From positions 59,668 through 123,667 of the forward strand of contig CAJOCR010000005.1 in NCBI GenBank assembly GCA_905236755.1: 64,000 nt of DNA, written 5' to 3'. This DNA is from an uncultured Prevotella sp. (GTDB lineage: Bacteria; Bacteroidota; Bacteroidia; Bacteroidales; Bacteroidaceae). A program made the translations under genes and the position numbers. The notes under the pieces are model-generated. The model was not told the DNA's origin, did not search any database, and was given only the letters and a program-made list of their open reading frames with translations. Below are positions 11,198 to 20,115 of this stretch, in pieces; position 1 is the first letter of the stretch; each line of letters starts with the position of its first letter.

Positions 11198-12814
11198 ATG
11201 AGTGATAAGATTTCAACTTTGAGAGATTCTGCTGCCCTTCGTTGGACAGCTCTCTTACTTTTGGCACTTGCTATGTTCTGTGCCTACATTTTCGTGGATA
11301 TCCTCTCTCCTATTAAAGATTTGATGGAGAGTCAGCGTGGTTGGGATTCCACAGCCTTCGGTACCATGCAGGGTTCAGAAACGTTCCTTAATGTTTTTGT
11401 ATTCTTCCTTATCTTTGCTGGTATCATCCTCGATAAGATGGGTGTTCGTTTCACAGCCCTTCTTTCTGGTGCAGTAATGCTCTTTGGTGCTTGCATCAAG
11501 TATTATGCTATCAGCGACAGTTTCATTGGTAGCGGTCTTGAAACATGGTTTACCAATCACCTCAACTATATTCCTGGTTTCGACGAAATGGGTGTTTCTC
11601 CTTTCTACGAGGGAATGCCTGCCTCTGCAAAGCTTGCAGCCATCGGTTTCATGATTTTCGGTTGCGGAACAGAGATGGGCGGTATCACCGTTTCTCGTGG
11701 TATTGTAAAATGGTTCAAGGGTCGTGAGATGGCTCTGGCAATGGGTTCTGAGATGGCGTTGGCTCGTCTTGGTGTTGCCACCTGTATGATTTTCTCACCA
11801 TTCTTCGCTAAGCTTGGCGGCAATATCGATGTTAGCCGCTCTGTAGCCTTTGGTGTTGTTCTGCTTTGCATTGCCCTCATCATGCTTGTTGTTTATTTCT
11901 TCATGGATAAGAAACTTGATTCTCAGACAGGCGAAGCAGAGGAAAAAGACGATCCTTTCAAGATTAGCGACCTTGGTCAGATTCTCTCTTCATTAGGTTT
12001 CTGGCTTGTAAGTCTGCTTTGCGTTCTTTACTATTCAGCTATCTTCCCATTCCAGAAGTATGCTGTAAACATGCTGCAGTGCAACCTTTCTTTCACTGAA
12101 GTATCTGCCGATAGTTTCTGGGCTTCAAGTTCAGTAACCATCATTCAGTATATCATCATGCTCGTAGTAGCTGCTGGTGCTTTCGCAAGCAATTTCCAAA
12201 AGAAAAAGAGCCTTAAGGTGGGACTTATGGTAGCATCTATAGTTGCTCTTGTGTGCTATTGCTACATGGGTTATATGCGTCAGAGTGCAGAGAGTATCTT
12301 TGCTGTGTTCCCTCTCCTTGCAGTAGGTATCACACCAATCCTTGGTAACTATGTTGATCATAAGGGTAAGGCTGCTTCTATGCTTGTTTTGGGTTCTTTG
12401 CTCCTTATTTTCTGTCACCTCACTTTTGCCTTCATTCTTCCTGAGTTCAAGGGCAATCAGGTAGGTGGTGTTATTGTTGCCTATGTAACAATTCTTGTTC
12501 TTGGCGCATCTTTCTCACTTGTTCCAGCAGCTCTGTGGCCATCAGTTCCAAAGCTTGTTGATGCCAAGATCATTGGTTCGGCTTATGCTTTGATTTTCTG
12601 GATTCAGAATATCGGTCTGTGGTTGTTCCCATTGCTCATTGGTAAGGTGCTCGACAAGACTAACGTTGGTGTCAGCGATGCTACTCAGCTCAACTACACT
12701 TGGCCACTTATCATGCTTGCAAGCCTTGGTATCGCTGCATTCTTCATTGGTATCTATCTCAAGGTGGTAGATAAGAAGAAGCATCTGGGACTTGAAGAGC
12801 CTAATATTAAATAA
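11198..12814 (+). CDS. MFS transporter
   Basis: 538 residues with about 12 hydrophobic segments, the first at WTALLLLALAMFCAYIFVDI. The loop FAGIILDKMGVRFTALLSGA resembles the MFS motif A position (G..LDKxGxR). A long central cytoplasmic loop (KKLDSQTGEAEEKDDPF) separates two six-helix halves. The protein is longer than a minimal MFS. No substrate signature is visible. The gene downstream after 139 bp is a POT-family transporter. I cannot assign a substrate. Confidence 0.85.
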   Translation: MSDKISTLRDSAALRWTALLLLALAMFCAYIFVDILSPIKDLMESQRGWDSTAFGTMQGSETFLNVFVFFLIFAGIILDKMGVRFTALLSGAVMLFGACIKYYAISDSFIGSGLETWFTNHLNYIPGFDEMGVSPFYEGMPASAKLAAIGFMIFGCGTEMGGITVSRGIVKWFKGREMALAMGSEMALARLGVATCMIFSPFFAKLGGNIDVSRSVAFGVVLLCIALIMLVVYFFMDKKLDSQTGEAEEKDDPFKISDLGQILSSLGFWLVSLLCVLYYSAIFPFQKYAVNMLQCNLSFTEVSADSFWASSSVTIIQYIIMLVVAAGAFASNFQKKKSLKVGLMVASIVALVCYCYMGYMRQSAESIFAVFPLLAVGITPILGNYVDHKGKAASMLVLGSLLLIFCHLTFAFILPEFKGNQVGGVIVAYVTILVLGASFSLVPAALWPSVPKLVDAKIIGSAYALIFWIQNIGLWLFPLLIGKVLDKTNVGVSDATQLNYTWPLIMLASLGIAAFFIGIYLKVVDKKKHLGLEEPNIK

Positions 12815-12821
12815 AAGAAGA

Positions 12822-12920
12822 TAGAGGAAGTTAAAGGGAGTTATGCCGCTTTTAGCGGCGGAGATAGAGGACAAATGTCTTTTATCTTCTTCTATCTCCT
12901 TCTAACTTCTTTTAACTACT
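12822..12920. repeat. GCCGC double-hairpin leader repeat, copy 1
   Basis: A purine-rich arm (AGAAGATAGAGGAAG) is followed by the hairpin GCCGC-TTTTA-GCGGC, a second small hairpin around GACAAATGTC, and a pyrimidine-rich arm (TCTATCTCCTTCTAACTTC). The same order recurs at 22965-23050, also just upstream of a plus-strand ATG. It separates the MFS gene from the POT gene. Confidence 0.6.
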
Positions 12921-12953
12921 AAACTAAGAATCGAAATAATTAAAAATAATTCT

Positions 12954-14468
12954 ATGTTTGAAAACCAACCTAAAGGTCTTTATGCTCTGGCTTTAGCCAA
13001 TACAGGTGAGCGTTTTGGTTACTACACCATGCTTGCCGTGTTTGCTTTGTTCCTTAGAGCAAACTTTGGCCTGTCAGCTGGAGTAGCGGGAAGTATTTAT
13101 TCTGCTTTCCTCATGCTCGTTTATTTCTTGCCACTTGTTGGTGGTGTGTTAGCCGATAAGATCGGTTACGGTAAGTGTGTAACTATCGGTGTTGTCATCA
13201 TGTTCCTTGGCTATCTCTTCCTCTCAGTTCCTCTGGGTGGTGGTTCTGTTGCCTTGGTAAGTATGCTTGCTGCCCTCGTGTTCATTTCTTTTGGAACAGG
13301 TCTGTTCAAAGGAAATCTGCAGGTTATGGTAGGTAATCTTTATGACGACCCACGTTATCAGAGTCAGCGCGACAGCGGTTTCTCTGTGTTCTATATGGCA
13401 ATCAATATCGGTGCTTTGTTTGCTCCAACCATGGCAGTAAAGATTATGGAATGGGCACAGACAAGTCTTCACTACAGCGAAAACGATTCTTATCACTTTG
13501 CTTTCATGGTGGCTTGTGCATCATTGATTCTTTCTATTGCCATCTACTATGCTTTCCGTTCAACTTTCCGTCATGTAGAAGGTGGCAAGAAAGCTGCAAA
13601 TGTAGAGGCACAGCCTGTTGAAGAACTCTCTAAGCAGGAAACACACGACCGCATCGTTGCCCTTTGTCTTGTTTTTGCTGTTGTTATTTTCTTCTGGATG
13701 GCATTCCATCAGAATGGTCTTTCTCTTACATATTTCGCTGATGAGTTCGTACAGAAGGAAGCAACTGGCGTCACTGGTATGGCATTTGATGTAACAAACC
13801 TTGTTGCAATTGTATTCATCGTTTATTCTTCATTCAGCTTCTTCCAGAGCAAGAGCGCTCAGGGTAAGCTCATCTCAGCTGTTGTATTTGCAGCTGCAGC
13901 TGGAATGATTGCATATAATTATGGTGAGAGTACTGAGGTGGTAGCCGTTTCTGCTCCTATCTTCCAGCAGTTCAACCCATTCTATGTTGTAGCTCTCACC
14001 CCTGTTTCTATGGGTATCTTCTCATGGTTGGCAAAGAATGGCAAAGAGCCTTCAGCACCTCGTAAGATTGCTTACGGTATGGTTGTTGCTGGTGTAGCCT
14101 ACGGTTTGATGATTCTTGCTTCCTTAGGTTTGAACACTCCAGATGCCCAGGCTGCAGCTGGCGAGAATGCCACATATACTTCTGCTTGGTGGCTCATCGG
14201 CACTTATCTTATCCTCACCTTCGGTGAGTTGCTGCTCTCACCTATGGGAATCAGCTTTGTAAGTAAGGTTGCTCCTCCTAAGTATAAAGGCACTATGATG
14301 GGTGGTTGGTTCGTTGCAACTGCTATTGGTAACCAGCTCGTAATGGTTGGCGGTTTACTTTGGGGTAATCTGCCACTATGGATGGTGTGGAGCGTGTTCA
14401 TCGTTCTCTGCCTACTCTCAGCCCTCTTCATGTTCGCTATTATGAAGAAACTCGAAAAGGTATGCTAA
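12954..14468 (+). CDS. POT/PTR-family proton-coupled peptide transporter
   Basis: 504 residues with about 12-14 hydrophobic segments. The start (MFENQPKGLYALALANTGERFGYYTM) matches the proton-dependent oligopeptide transporter family. FGTGLFKGNLQVMVG and FSVFYMAINIGA correspond to the family's PTR2 signatures. The ExxER motif appears as NTGER: the second Glu and Arg are kept but the first Glu is Asn, which could alter proton coupling. Predicted to import di- and tripeptides, fitting the dipeptidyl peptidase encoded nearby at 8795-10990. Confidence 0.85.
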   Translation: MFENQPKGLYALALANTGERFGYYTMLAVFALFLRANFGLSAGVAGSIYSAFLMLVYFLPLVGGVLADKIGYGKCVTIGVVIMFLGYLFLSVPLGGGSVALVSMLAALVFISFGTGLFKGNLQVMVGNLYDDPRYQSQRDSGFSVFYMAINIGALFAPTMAVKIMEWAQTSLHYSENDSYHFAFMVACASLILSIAIYYAFRSTFRHVEGGKKAANVEAQPVEELSKQETHDRIVALCLVFAVVIFFWMAFHQNGLSLTYFADEFVQKEATGVTGMAFDVTNLVAIVFIVYSSFSFFQSKSAQGKLISAVVFAAAAGMIAYNYGESTEVVAVSAPIFQQFNPFYVVALTPVSMGIFSWLAKNGKEPSAPRKIAYGMVVAGVAYGLMILASLGLNTPDAQAAAGENATYTSAWWLIGTYLILTFGELLLSPMGISFVSKVAPPKYKGTMMGGWFVATAIGNQLVMVGGLLWGNLPLWMVWSVFIVLCLLSALFMFAIMKKLEKVC

Positions 14469-14525
14469 GCGCAAAGCAAAATTTTGCTATTGAATAATCA
14501 ATATTGAATATTGAAAAAATAATAT

Positions 14526-14569
14526 GCCTACTGTGCTCCTTGCATGGTAGGCTTTTTTTTGTACCTTTG
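14526..14569 (+). promoter_or_regulatory. Fused terminator (POT gene) and promoter (EamA gene)
   Basis: GCCTAC (14526-14531) pairs with GTAGGC (14547-14552) and is followed by eight T residues: a rho-independent terminator. The loop holds TTG (14540-14542), and TACCTTTG (14562-14569) follows at exactly 19 nt, making a good Bacteroidota promoter for the gene at 14596. Confidence 0.75.
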
Positions 14570-14595
14570 CAAGCAGTTATAAAAACAACACCATT

Positions 14596-15531
14596 ATGAT
14601 ACACGATTCGCGTAGTATTTTCCAGCGCCCGCTGTGGGTTGCCCTATTTGCCTTTACAGCTGCTTTTCTTTGGGGATGGGCTTACCCATTTATCAAGCTT
14701 GGTTTTGCCGAGTTTCAGATTTCCTCTGACATGACTGGCAGCAAGATGCTCTTTGCCGGTATTCGTTTCTGTCTGTCGGGATTGATAATCCTCACTATCG
14801 GAAGGCTTACTAACCGTTCTTTCTCCCTTAATGATGCTTATCGTAGCAAGCGATTCTCATCGCTGTTGTTCTTACTACTTTTTGCCCTTCTGAATACCAC
14901 TCTGCACTATGCAGCTTTCTATATTGGACTCTCTCATAGTCAAGGCTCACGTGCATCAATTCTCAACTCTTTGAGTGTGTTCACGGTGGTTATTCTTGCA
15001 TGTGTTTTCTTCAAGAGCGATAGGATGACCCTTCGCAAGGTCGTTGGTTGTATTGTTGGTTTCTTAGGTATCTTAGCTCTTAATCTTGGCGGTGAAGACA
15101 GTGGCTCGTTTACCTTTCTTGGCGATGGCATGATAATTTTAAATGCACTTTGCGGAGCTTTTGCTGGGCTGATGACACGTGGTGTAAACAAGCGCATTGA
15201 TGTGTTTATTGGCACAGGCTACAGTCTGGCAGTGGGCGGTGCTTTACTCATCATTCCTGGTTTGTTACTTGGCGGCACCCTACCCCACATCACCCTATGG
15301 GGAATTGTTATTCTGCTGTTTCTCATTGCCATCTCAACCATAGGTTTCACTCTCTACAACAAGCTTCTCACCTGCAACCCTGTTGGTAAAGTAGCCATCT
15401 GGAATTCGCTCATTCCTGTTGTTGGAGCAGTAACATCGTGCCTCTGTCTTGGTGAAACTTTCTATCTCAAATATATTCTTGCTGCCACTCTTGCCGCCTC
15501 AGGAGTGTATATCATCAACAGTGGAAAGTAG
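14596..15531 (+). CDS. EamA/DMT family transporter
   Basis: 311 residues with about ten hydrophobic helices in two EamA repeats. The first repeat starts at WVALFAFTAAFLWGWAYPFIK, the second at about residue 160 (LGDGMIILNALCGAFAGLMT). PVVGAVTSCLCLGETFYLKY is the typical end of the second repeat (P..G...LGE). DMT permeases export or import small metabolites such as amino acids; the substrate here is unknown. The promoter at 14540-14569 gives it its own transcript. Confidence 0.85.
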   Translation: MIHDSRSIFQRPLWVALFAFTAAFLWGWAYPFIKLGFAEFQISSDMTGSKMLFAGIRFCLSGLIILTIGRLTNRSFSLNDAYRSKRFSSLLFLLLFALLNTTLHYAAFYIGLSHSQGSRASILNSLSVFTVVILACVFFKSDRMTLRKVVGCIVGFLGILALNLGGEDSGSFTFLGDGMIILNALCGAFAGLMTRGVNKRIDVFIGTGYSLAVGGALLIIPGLLLGGTLPHITLWGIVILLFLIAISTIGFTLYNKLLTCNPVGKVAIWNSLIPVVGAVTSCLCLGETFYLKYILAATLAASGVYIINSGK

Positions 15532-15540
15532 ACCACAAAA

Positions 15541-15653
15541 GACCCCTCCGACTCCCCTCAAGAGGGGAGAGATACTAACTGCAGGAGAGAGTTTTATTTG
15601 TTTGCAACTCCTCCCCTCTGGAGGGGAGGCTGGGAAGGGTCTTTGGAGGGGTC
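15541..15653. repeat. GC-rich palindromic intergenic element
   Basis: The ends are inverted: GACCCCTCC (15541-15549) and GGAGGGGTC (15645-15653). Inside are CCCCTCAAGAGGGG and CCCCTCTGGAGGGG, two smaller hairpins. This is the most complete copy of a family also seen at about 10995 and 25603. Confidence 0.6.
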
Positions 15654-15973
15654 ATCTTCCTTCGAGATGGTTTCGAGATTCGTTCGAGATTCCTCCTATA
15701 TGAGTCCTAATTGTCTCCTAATCACAGTGCAAAGATACGAAATAAAACAATATTTTTTTCAAAGTGGCACCAATGTTGAAATGCAACATTTTGCAAAACG
15801 CTGATTTATAGCACGTTAGCTTTTTTTAAGCCGTTAGCAAGTTGAGATTGCAAATAAACAATGCAAAGATACAAAGAAAAACAGTAGGTTGTTCAAAATT
15901 AGATTATTTCGTGATGCAAAACTCTCTCATCGCCTATCTACAAAGGGATTTGGGGGGATTTGTACACCCAATC
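15654..15973. other. Non-coding gap, AT-rich
   Basis: No supported gene. Two short imperfect repeats (CGAGAT followed by TCGTTCGAGATTC) lie near 15665-15692, and a small hairpin AATGTTG/CAACATT at 15772-15790. CAAAGATAC occurs at 15730-15738 and again at 15863, resembling a reverse-strand TATCTTTG promoter box, but no minus-strand gene follows it. Confidence 0.4.
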
Positions 15974-16123
15974 GATGACAGATGACAGATGACAGTTTAT
16001 TTAAATTCCAAAAAATATGCTTCCTCACCCCTTATAATATATATAATTATAATTATATATATTATAAGACTACAAAATAAGTTTTTTCTAAAAAAAAATA
16101 ACTGTCATCTGTCATCTGTCATC
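15974..16123. repeat. 150-bp palindromic element with 23-bp arms and a 38-bp perfect AT palindrome
   Basis: The left arm (15974-15996) is three tandem GATGACA units plus GT; the right arm (16101-16123) is its exact reverse complement (TGTCATC units). Between them, 16031-16068 is a perfect 38-bp palindrome made almost only of A and T, bounded by CTTATAA and TTATAAG. It lies between the convergent EamA and MFS genes. It could terminate in both directions, extrude as a cruciform, or bind a protein. Confidence 0.8.
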
Positions 16124-16167
16124 ACATATTTTTTACCATGTCTTTTACTGAAATATCACTACATTAT

Positions 16168-17316
16168 TTATGATAATTTCATGCTTAGTTTTCTCACCAT
16201 GATGAGCGTTAACAGTCCTGAAAGAGAGCCTAAGAGAATGGTTAGATGAAGACCTATCGCCTCCGACATCCACCCTATCACAGGAGGCGCAATGAGGAAA
16301 CCAATAAAACCAATGCTGCTGATGATGGTGATGGCTGTAGAGGTTTTCATCGATGAACGACGACCGGCAAGACTGTTGCTCAAAGGGCATACTGACGATA
16401 TGCCCAGACCGATGAGGGCAAACCCAATGGTGGCAGGAATAAGATAAGGAAGAACCACTACCATGAGAAAACCTGTGAACATCAACGCGCCGCAAACCAT
16501 AAGAATACGAGGTGCACCGTACCTCTCGACAAAGCGATCGGTAATGAATCTGCCAAGCGTAACTGCCCCAAGAGCAGCAACATAGCCCATGCGAATAAGA
16601 CTGTTGTCGGCATGCACTACGCTTTCAAAATACACAGCGCTCCAATCGTATGTTATACCTTCGCTAAACATACTTGCAAAGGTGATAATGCCAAGAATCC
16701 ATATATATGAGTCAATATTTCGTATGCTGAAATCAACTGTTTCACCCTTATCTGCACTCTCCCTGCCAGGAATGAGCAGGTGATAGCAAACGGCTATGAG
16801 CAGCAGGCACACAACAAGGATGCTGGTGAAATGCCATGCAAGCTGTGGCATGAAATGAGCAAAGCCAGCTCCGATAATACCACCCGTGAGTCCACCCAAA
16901 CTCCACATTCCATGAAACGATGACATTATACTTCTGTCATAAATCTTTTCGAGAAAAACAGCTTGAGTATTAACGGAAACGCTAAGCACGTTTACTGAAA
17001 AACCAAGACAAAACAACTGTACGGCAAGCATCCAGAAACTACCAGCAAGTGGCAAACTTGCCAGCGAAAGTGCATACATTGCGAGGGCTACGGCTGCCGA
17101 AACCTTACTCCCATAACGTGCAACAAGCATTCCAGTGGGGATAATACTTACTGCTTCGCCTATAGGAATGGTGAAAAGTAGCGTTCCTAATTCACCGTCA
17201 CTAAGCGAAAGCATGCTTTTTACATCGGGGATGCGACTTGCCCACGAAGCAAAGATTAGTCCCTGTGCCATAAAAAAGGCACCAATAGCCATTCGTTTGT
17301 TTCTTTTTCCAGACAT
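16168..17316 (-). CDS. MFS transporter, YbjJ-like
   Basis: 382 residues with about 12 hydrophobic helices. The N-terminus (IGAFFMAQGLIFASWASRIPDVK) and the LSDGELGTLLF segment match the YbjJ-like MFS group, which are compact exporters or sugar transporters without a clear substrate. The second half has GRFITDRFVERYGAPRIL at the expected motif A position. Transcribed away from the Fur-family gene by overlapping divergent promoters (17403-17449), so it may be under that regulator's control. Confidence 0.85.
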   Translation of the reverse strand: MSGKRNKRMAIGAFFMAQGLIFASWASRIPDVKSMLSLSDGELGTLLFTIPIGEAVSIIPTGMLVARYGSKVSAAVALAMYALSLASLPLAGSFWMLAVQLFCLGFSVNVLSVSVNTQAVFLEKIYDRSIMSSFHGMWSLGGLTGGIIGAGFAHFMPQLAWHFTSILVVCLLLIAVCYHLLIPGRESADKGETVDFSIRNIDSYIWILGIITFASMFSEGITYDWSAVYFESVVHADNSLIRMGYVAALGAVTLGRFITDRFVERYGAPRILMVCGALMFTGFLMVVVLPYLIPATIGFALIGLGISSVCPLSNSLAGRRSSMKTSTAITIISSIGFIGFLIAPPVIGWMSEAIGLHLTILLGSLSGLLTLIMVRKLSMKLS

Positions 17317-17402
17317 TACTTATTTTTATCTATATATATCACTTTTTATCTTAATGATTTGTTTCGAAGACTTTTAATCTCATTATTCTTTTATTCTTGA
17401 TG

Positions 17403-17449
17403 CAAAGGTATGGAATTATTTTGTAATTGCAAGGAAATTTGTATTTTTG
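17403..17449. promoter_or_regulatory. Overlapping divergent promoters (MFS leftward, Fur-like rightward)
   Basis: Leftward: TTG complement at 17430-17432, 19-nt spacer, TACCTTTG complement at 17403-17410. Rightward: TTG 17421-17423, 18-nt spacer, TATTTTTG 17442-17449. The two promoters interleave. The rightward start falls after 17450, which supports the regulator's ATG at 17489. Confidence 0.7.
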
Positions 17450-17488
17450 CAAGGGATTCTTATCTCAGAATTACACTTTATTATACAT

Positions 17489-17902
17489 ATGGATGCAAAA
17501 CAATGCAGCGATTTGCTGCAAAAACACGGAATAGGCACTACTGCCAACAGAATAGTCATCGTGAAAGCTCTTGCCGAGAGCGATGGTCCACAGTCAATGC
17601 GTGAACTCGAAACACGCATACTTACAATCGATAAGTCGGTGCTTTCACGCACTTTGGCTCTATTCAGAAAGAATCACCTTGTGCACACACTCGAAGATGG
17701 CGACGGCAACATGAAATTTGAACTCTGTCTGAGCCACGATGACGAGATTGACGATGACGAACACGTACATTTCTTCTGTGAGAAATGCCACAAGACCTAT
17801 TGTCTGCATGGCACACCCCTACCCGCCGTCAACATCCCAGAAGGCTTTACTGTTAACTCAGCCAACTATATGCTTATTGGCGTATGCGAGAAGTGTAAGT
17901 AA
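17489..17902 (+). CDS. Fur-family transcriptional regulator (Zn/Fe/peroxide type)
   Basis: 137 residues from the ATG at 17489; an earlier in-frame ATG at 17447 lies inside the promoter. The winged-helix N-terminal half contains GIGTTANRIVIVKALAESDGPQSM and DKSVLSRTLALFRKNHLVHTLEDG, the standard Fur-family recognition region. The second half has a His/Asp-rich segment (DDDEHVHFFCEKCHKTYC) and a final CEKCK, giving two CxxC pairs for a structural zinc, as in Fur, Zur and PerR. Which metal it senses cannot be told. Divergent from the YbjJ-like MFS gene. Confidence 0.9.
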   Translation: MDAKQCSDLLQKHGIGTTANRIVIVKALAESDGPQSMRELETRILTIDKSVLSRTLALFRKNHLVHTLEDGDGNMKFELCLSHDDEIDDDEHVHFFCEKCHKTYCLHGTPLPAVNIPEGFTVNSANYMLIGVCEKCK

Positions 17903-17974
17903 GGAAAAAGGCGAGATGAAGAATCGCTCCTCACCCCGCCTTCTTTTTGGTATCTAATTGCTTATTTGCCTATA

Positions 17975-19390
17975 TTATTCTGCTACAACATTTACTGGAA
18001 GATCAGCTCTTACTTCTGAACCAGCAGCAACCCAATCGCTAACTGTTGCAGTGAACTTAACTGATGTCAAGCCAAGGTGCATAACAATGCCGTAGCTCTT
18101 GTTCATCTCAATATTGCCAAGACTGATAGTCTTTGTAATTTCCTGAGGAATCCAAGTATAACCCTTGCTCAAATTAGAATCCTTAGTTGTAACCCAGTAC
18201 TTAATAGTGATCTTAAGTGTCTGATCTGAACCAGGAATGAGCTTTACAGACATATCATCTGAAGTATATACATTGGTAGCTGTTGTTGTAACACCAGTGG
18301 TTGAGAAGATATTTTCCCACTCGGTAACACCTGTCTCAACATTTGGAGTTGAAGAAGGAATCTGTATATCAGTATTCATTGGAGAATCACCATTTGCAGC
18401 TACAGAAGCAGCAGATATATTAGCCGCTAATGGAGTTGTATTTACTGTAGTCCAAACACCTGTTACAAGGTTAAAAGTACCTTCACCAATAAGTGTACTT
18501 GTAGGATTTTCACCTGTTGTTGTCAATCCATTTGCAAGAGTTATCTTCTCTACGTATATCCTTGTATTAGCAGAAGAAAGAGTACCACCTGTCGCAGCAC
18601 CATTGTTGTCAATATCAGCAACAACCTTAAGGCTATTGATCTGAGCCAAAGCATGCTTGAAAAGGAAGTCAACCTTGCCGTTGGTCTTCATCTTTGTGAG
18701 GTCAACATTAACAGGAGCCTTGCCGTTAGCAAGAGTAGTACCAGCCTGAGCAGTATTACCACTAACAGTTGCACCATTAGTACCTGCTGTACCCCAAAGC
18801 AAATCAACACCACCATCGAGTGAGTATGTAAGGGTTGGATCTGATGTAGCAGTGTTGCTTGAAAGCGCCTTAATACCTGTTGTTGTTGCTGAAGTAACAA
18901 CACCTGTACTTGGCGTAACAGCTACGTATGGAGCATAAGCAAAGAAGCTGAGCTTGCCGCCACCAGTACCAGTAGCTCCAACGTTATCAGCTGTTGCATT
19001 GCCGTTAGGCCAATATACAGTTGGAGAATATGTCCATGATGGGTTTTGAGATTCAGCCGTTCCGTCGGCACCAGCAACACTCACCTTAGTATTGTACATG
19101 AAGTTTGGTGCTTCTTTAGTCCATGCTGAGTAATCAGCAGAGCCTGTGTAATAAGCTATCACACCGAAGCCCTCCTTCTGCAACATAGCAGTTGTCATAT
19201 CGCCAGCATAACCTGCACGAGATGAACGAACAACAGCGCTCTTTGCGTTGTATGTGTCAAACGAAATTGGAGTCTTCTCTACTGTTTGTTCTTTTGATGG
19301 CGTTGGTAAGTCATTAACCAAGTCGCTACTCTGTGAGCAACTGCTCAAGATACCAGCAGCTGCAAGTGCAAATAAAGCAAATTTCTTCAT
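17975..19390 (-). CDS. Fimbrillin-like (Mfa-like) lipoprotein
   Basis: 471 residues. The signal peptide ends in a lipobox (AAAGILSSCSQSS), so it is a predicted lipoprotein. PISFDTYNAKSAVVRSSRAGY followed by an FGVIAYYTG strand and SPTVYWPNG matches the fimbrillin family (Mfa-like_1) of Bacteroidales, whose mature subunits polymerise on the cell surface after cleavage at an Arg. The sequence is rich in Thr, Ala, Asn and Gly. No FimB/Mfa2 anchor or tip genes are adjacent, so this is an orphan fimbrillin. Its promoter (19516-19546) gives a leader of about 120 nt. Confidence 0.82.
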   Translation of the reverse strand: MKKFALFALAAAGILSSCSQSSDLVNDLPTPSKEQTVEKTPISFDTYNAKSAVVRSSRAGYAGDMTTAMLQKEGFGVIAYYTGSADYSAWTKEAPNFMYNTKVSVAGADGTAESQNPSWTYSPTVYWPNGNATADNVGATGTGGGKLSFFAYAPYVAVTPSTGVVTSATTTGIKALSSNTATSDPTLTYSLDGGVDLLWGTAGTNGATVSGNTAQAGTTLANGKAPVNVDLTKMKTNGKVDFLFKHALAQINSLKVVADIDNNGAATGGTLSSANTRIYVEKITLANGLTTTGENPTSTLIGEGTFNLVTGVWTTVNTTPLAANISAASVAANGDSPMNTDIQIPSSTPNVETGVTEWENIFSTTGVTTTATNVYTSDDMSVKLIPGSDQTLKITIKYWVTTKDSNLSKGYTWIPQEITKTISLGNIEMNKSYGIVMHLGLTSVKFTATVSDWVAAGSEVRADLPVNVVAE

Positions 19391-19515
19391 CTTAAATTTA
19401 TTTATAAACTTGAATCAGTAATACAGTCAAAAACAATGCTAATAATTGTAGATACTTACTTACTTAAATCAATTAATACCAATCATTTTTATGTCATTCT
19501 CTCTGGAATGCCGTG

Positions 19516-19546
19516 CAAAAGTACATTATATAATATTACACGCCAA
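19516..19546 (-). promoter_or_regulatory. Predicted promoter of the fimbrillin-like gene
   Basis: On the minus strand, TTG (complement of 19544-19546), 20-nt spacer, TACTTTTG (complement of 19516-19523). Confidence 0.65.
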
Positions 19547-19621
19547 ATATTTGGGGTAAGAATAGCTTATAATTAATATTAATTAACATATTTTGCTTGG
19601 TTTAAGTCGAAAAAATGACAT

Positions 19622-19870
19622 AAAAAAGGACTTAAGCTCACGCCCAAGTCCTCTTATCTAAACCTAAATAATCTACTTTATCATTACCGCAAAAAAGCAT
19701 TTGATAAAAATCTAACTTAAACCTTAAACCCTATTCTAAGAAATTCATTATTATTTACATATACCTATTTCGATTATGGAGCGTGCCTCGCTGCCTTTTA
19801 TTTTCCTATGATAAACCAACATTTATTTAAAATCTTGATATCTAACTTTTACGTCATTATACGACAATTT
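19622..19870 (-). ncRNA. Candidate small RNA ending in a terminator
   Basis: On the minus strand, a hairpin AGGACTT/AAGTCCT (about 19627-19654) is followed by six T residues at 19622-19627. Upstream lies ATAGGGTTTAAGGTTTAAG, closely matching ATAGGTTTTAGGTTTAAGG before the terminator at 47525-47552. A weak promoter-like TTACTTTG occurs near 19873-19880 (minus). No supported ORF lies inside. The fimbrillin gene has a separate promoter further along. The sRNA call is an inference. Confidence 0.4.
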
Positions 19871-20044
19871 TTTCTGCTGCAAAGTAACTAAGAAATAATC
19901 ATATCAAGGTTTGATTACTGTTTTAATTGGTTTGAAAACTAACTTTTTATGAAGATAAAAGAAAATAGAGGAAGATAAAAAGAAGAATACCAAAGAACAG
20001 AAGAAAAAAAACATATCAGCAAGAAAAAATATAGAGTTCTCCCT

Positions 20045-20074
20045 TTGTTAGTAACAATTATTTTTATACTTTTG
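20045..20074 (+). promoter_or_regulatory. Predicted promoter of the YitT-family gene
   Basis: TTG 20045-20047, 19-nt spacer, TACTTTTG 20067-20074; the leader would be about 35 nt. Confidence 0.65.
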
Positions 20075-20115
20075 CATCTCGAGAAAAAATACAAAATTAA
20101 ACCATTATTGCTACA

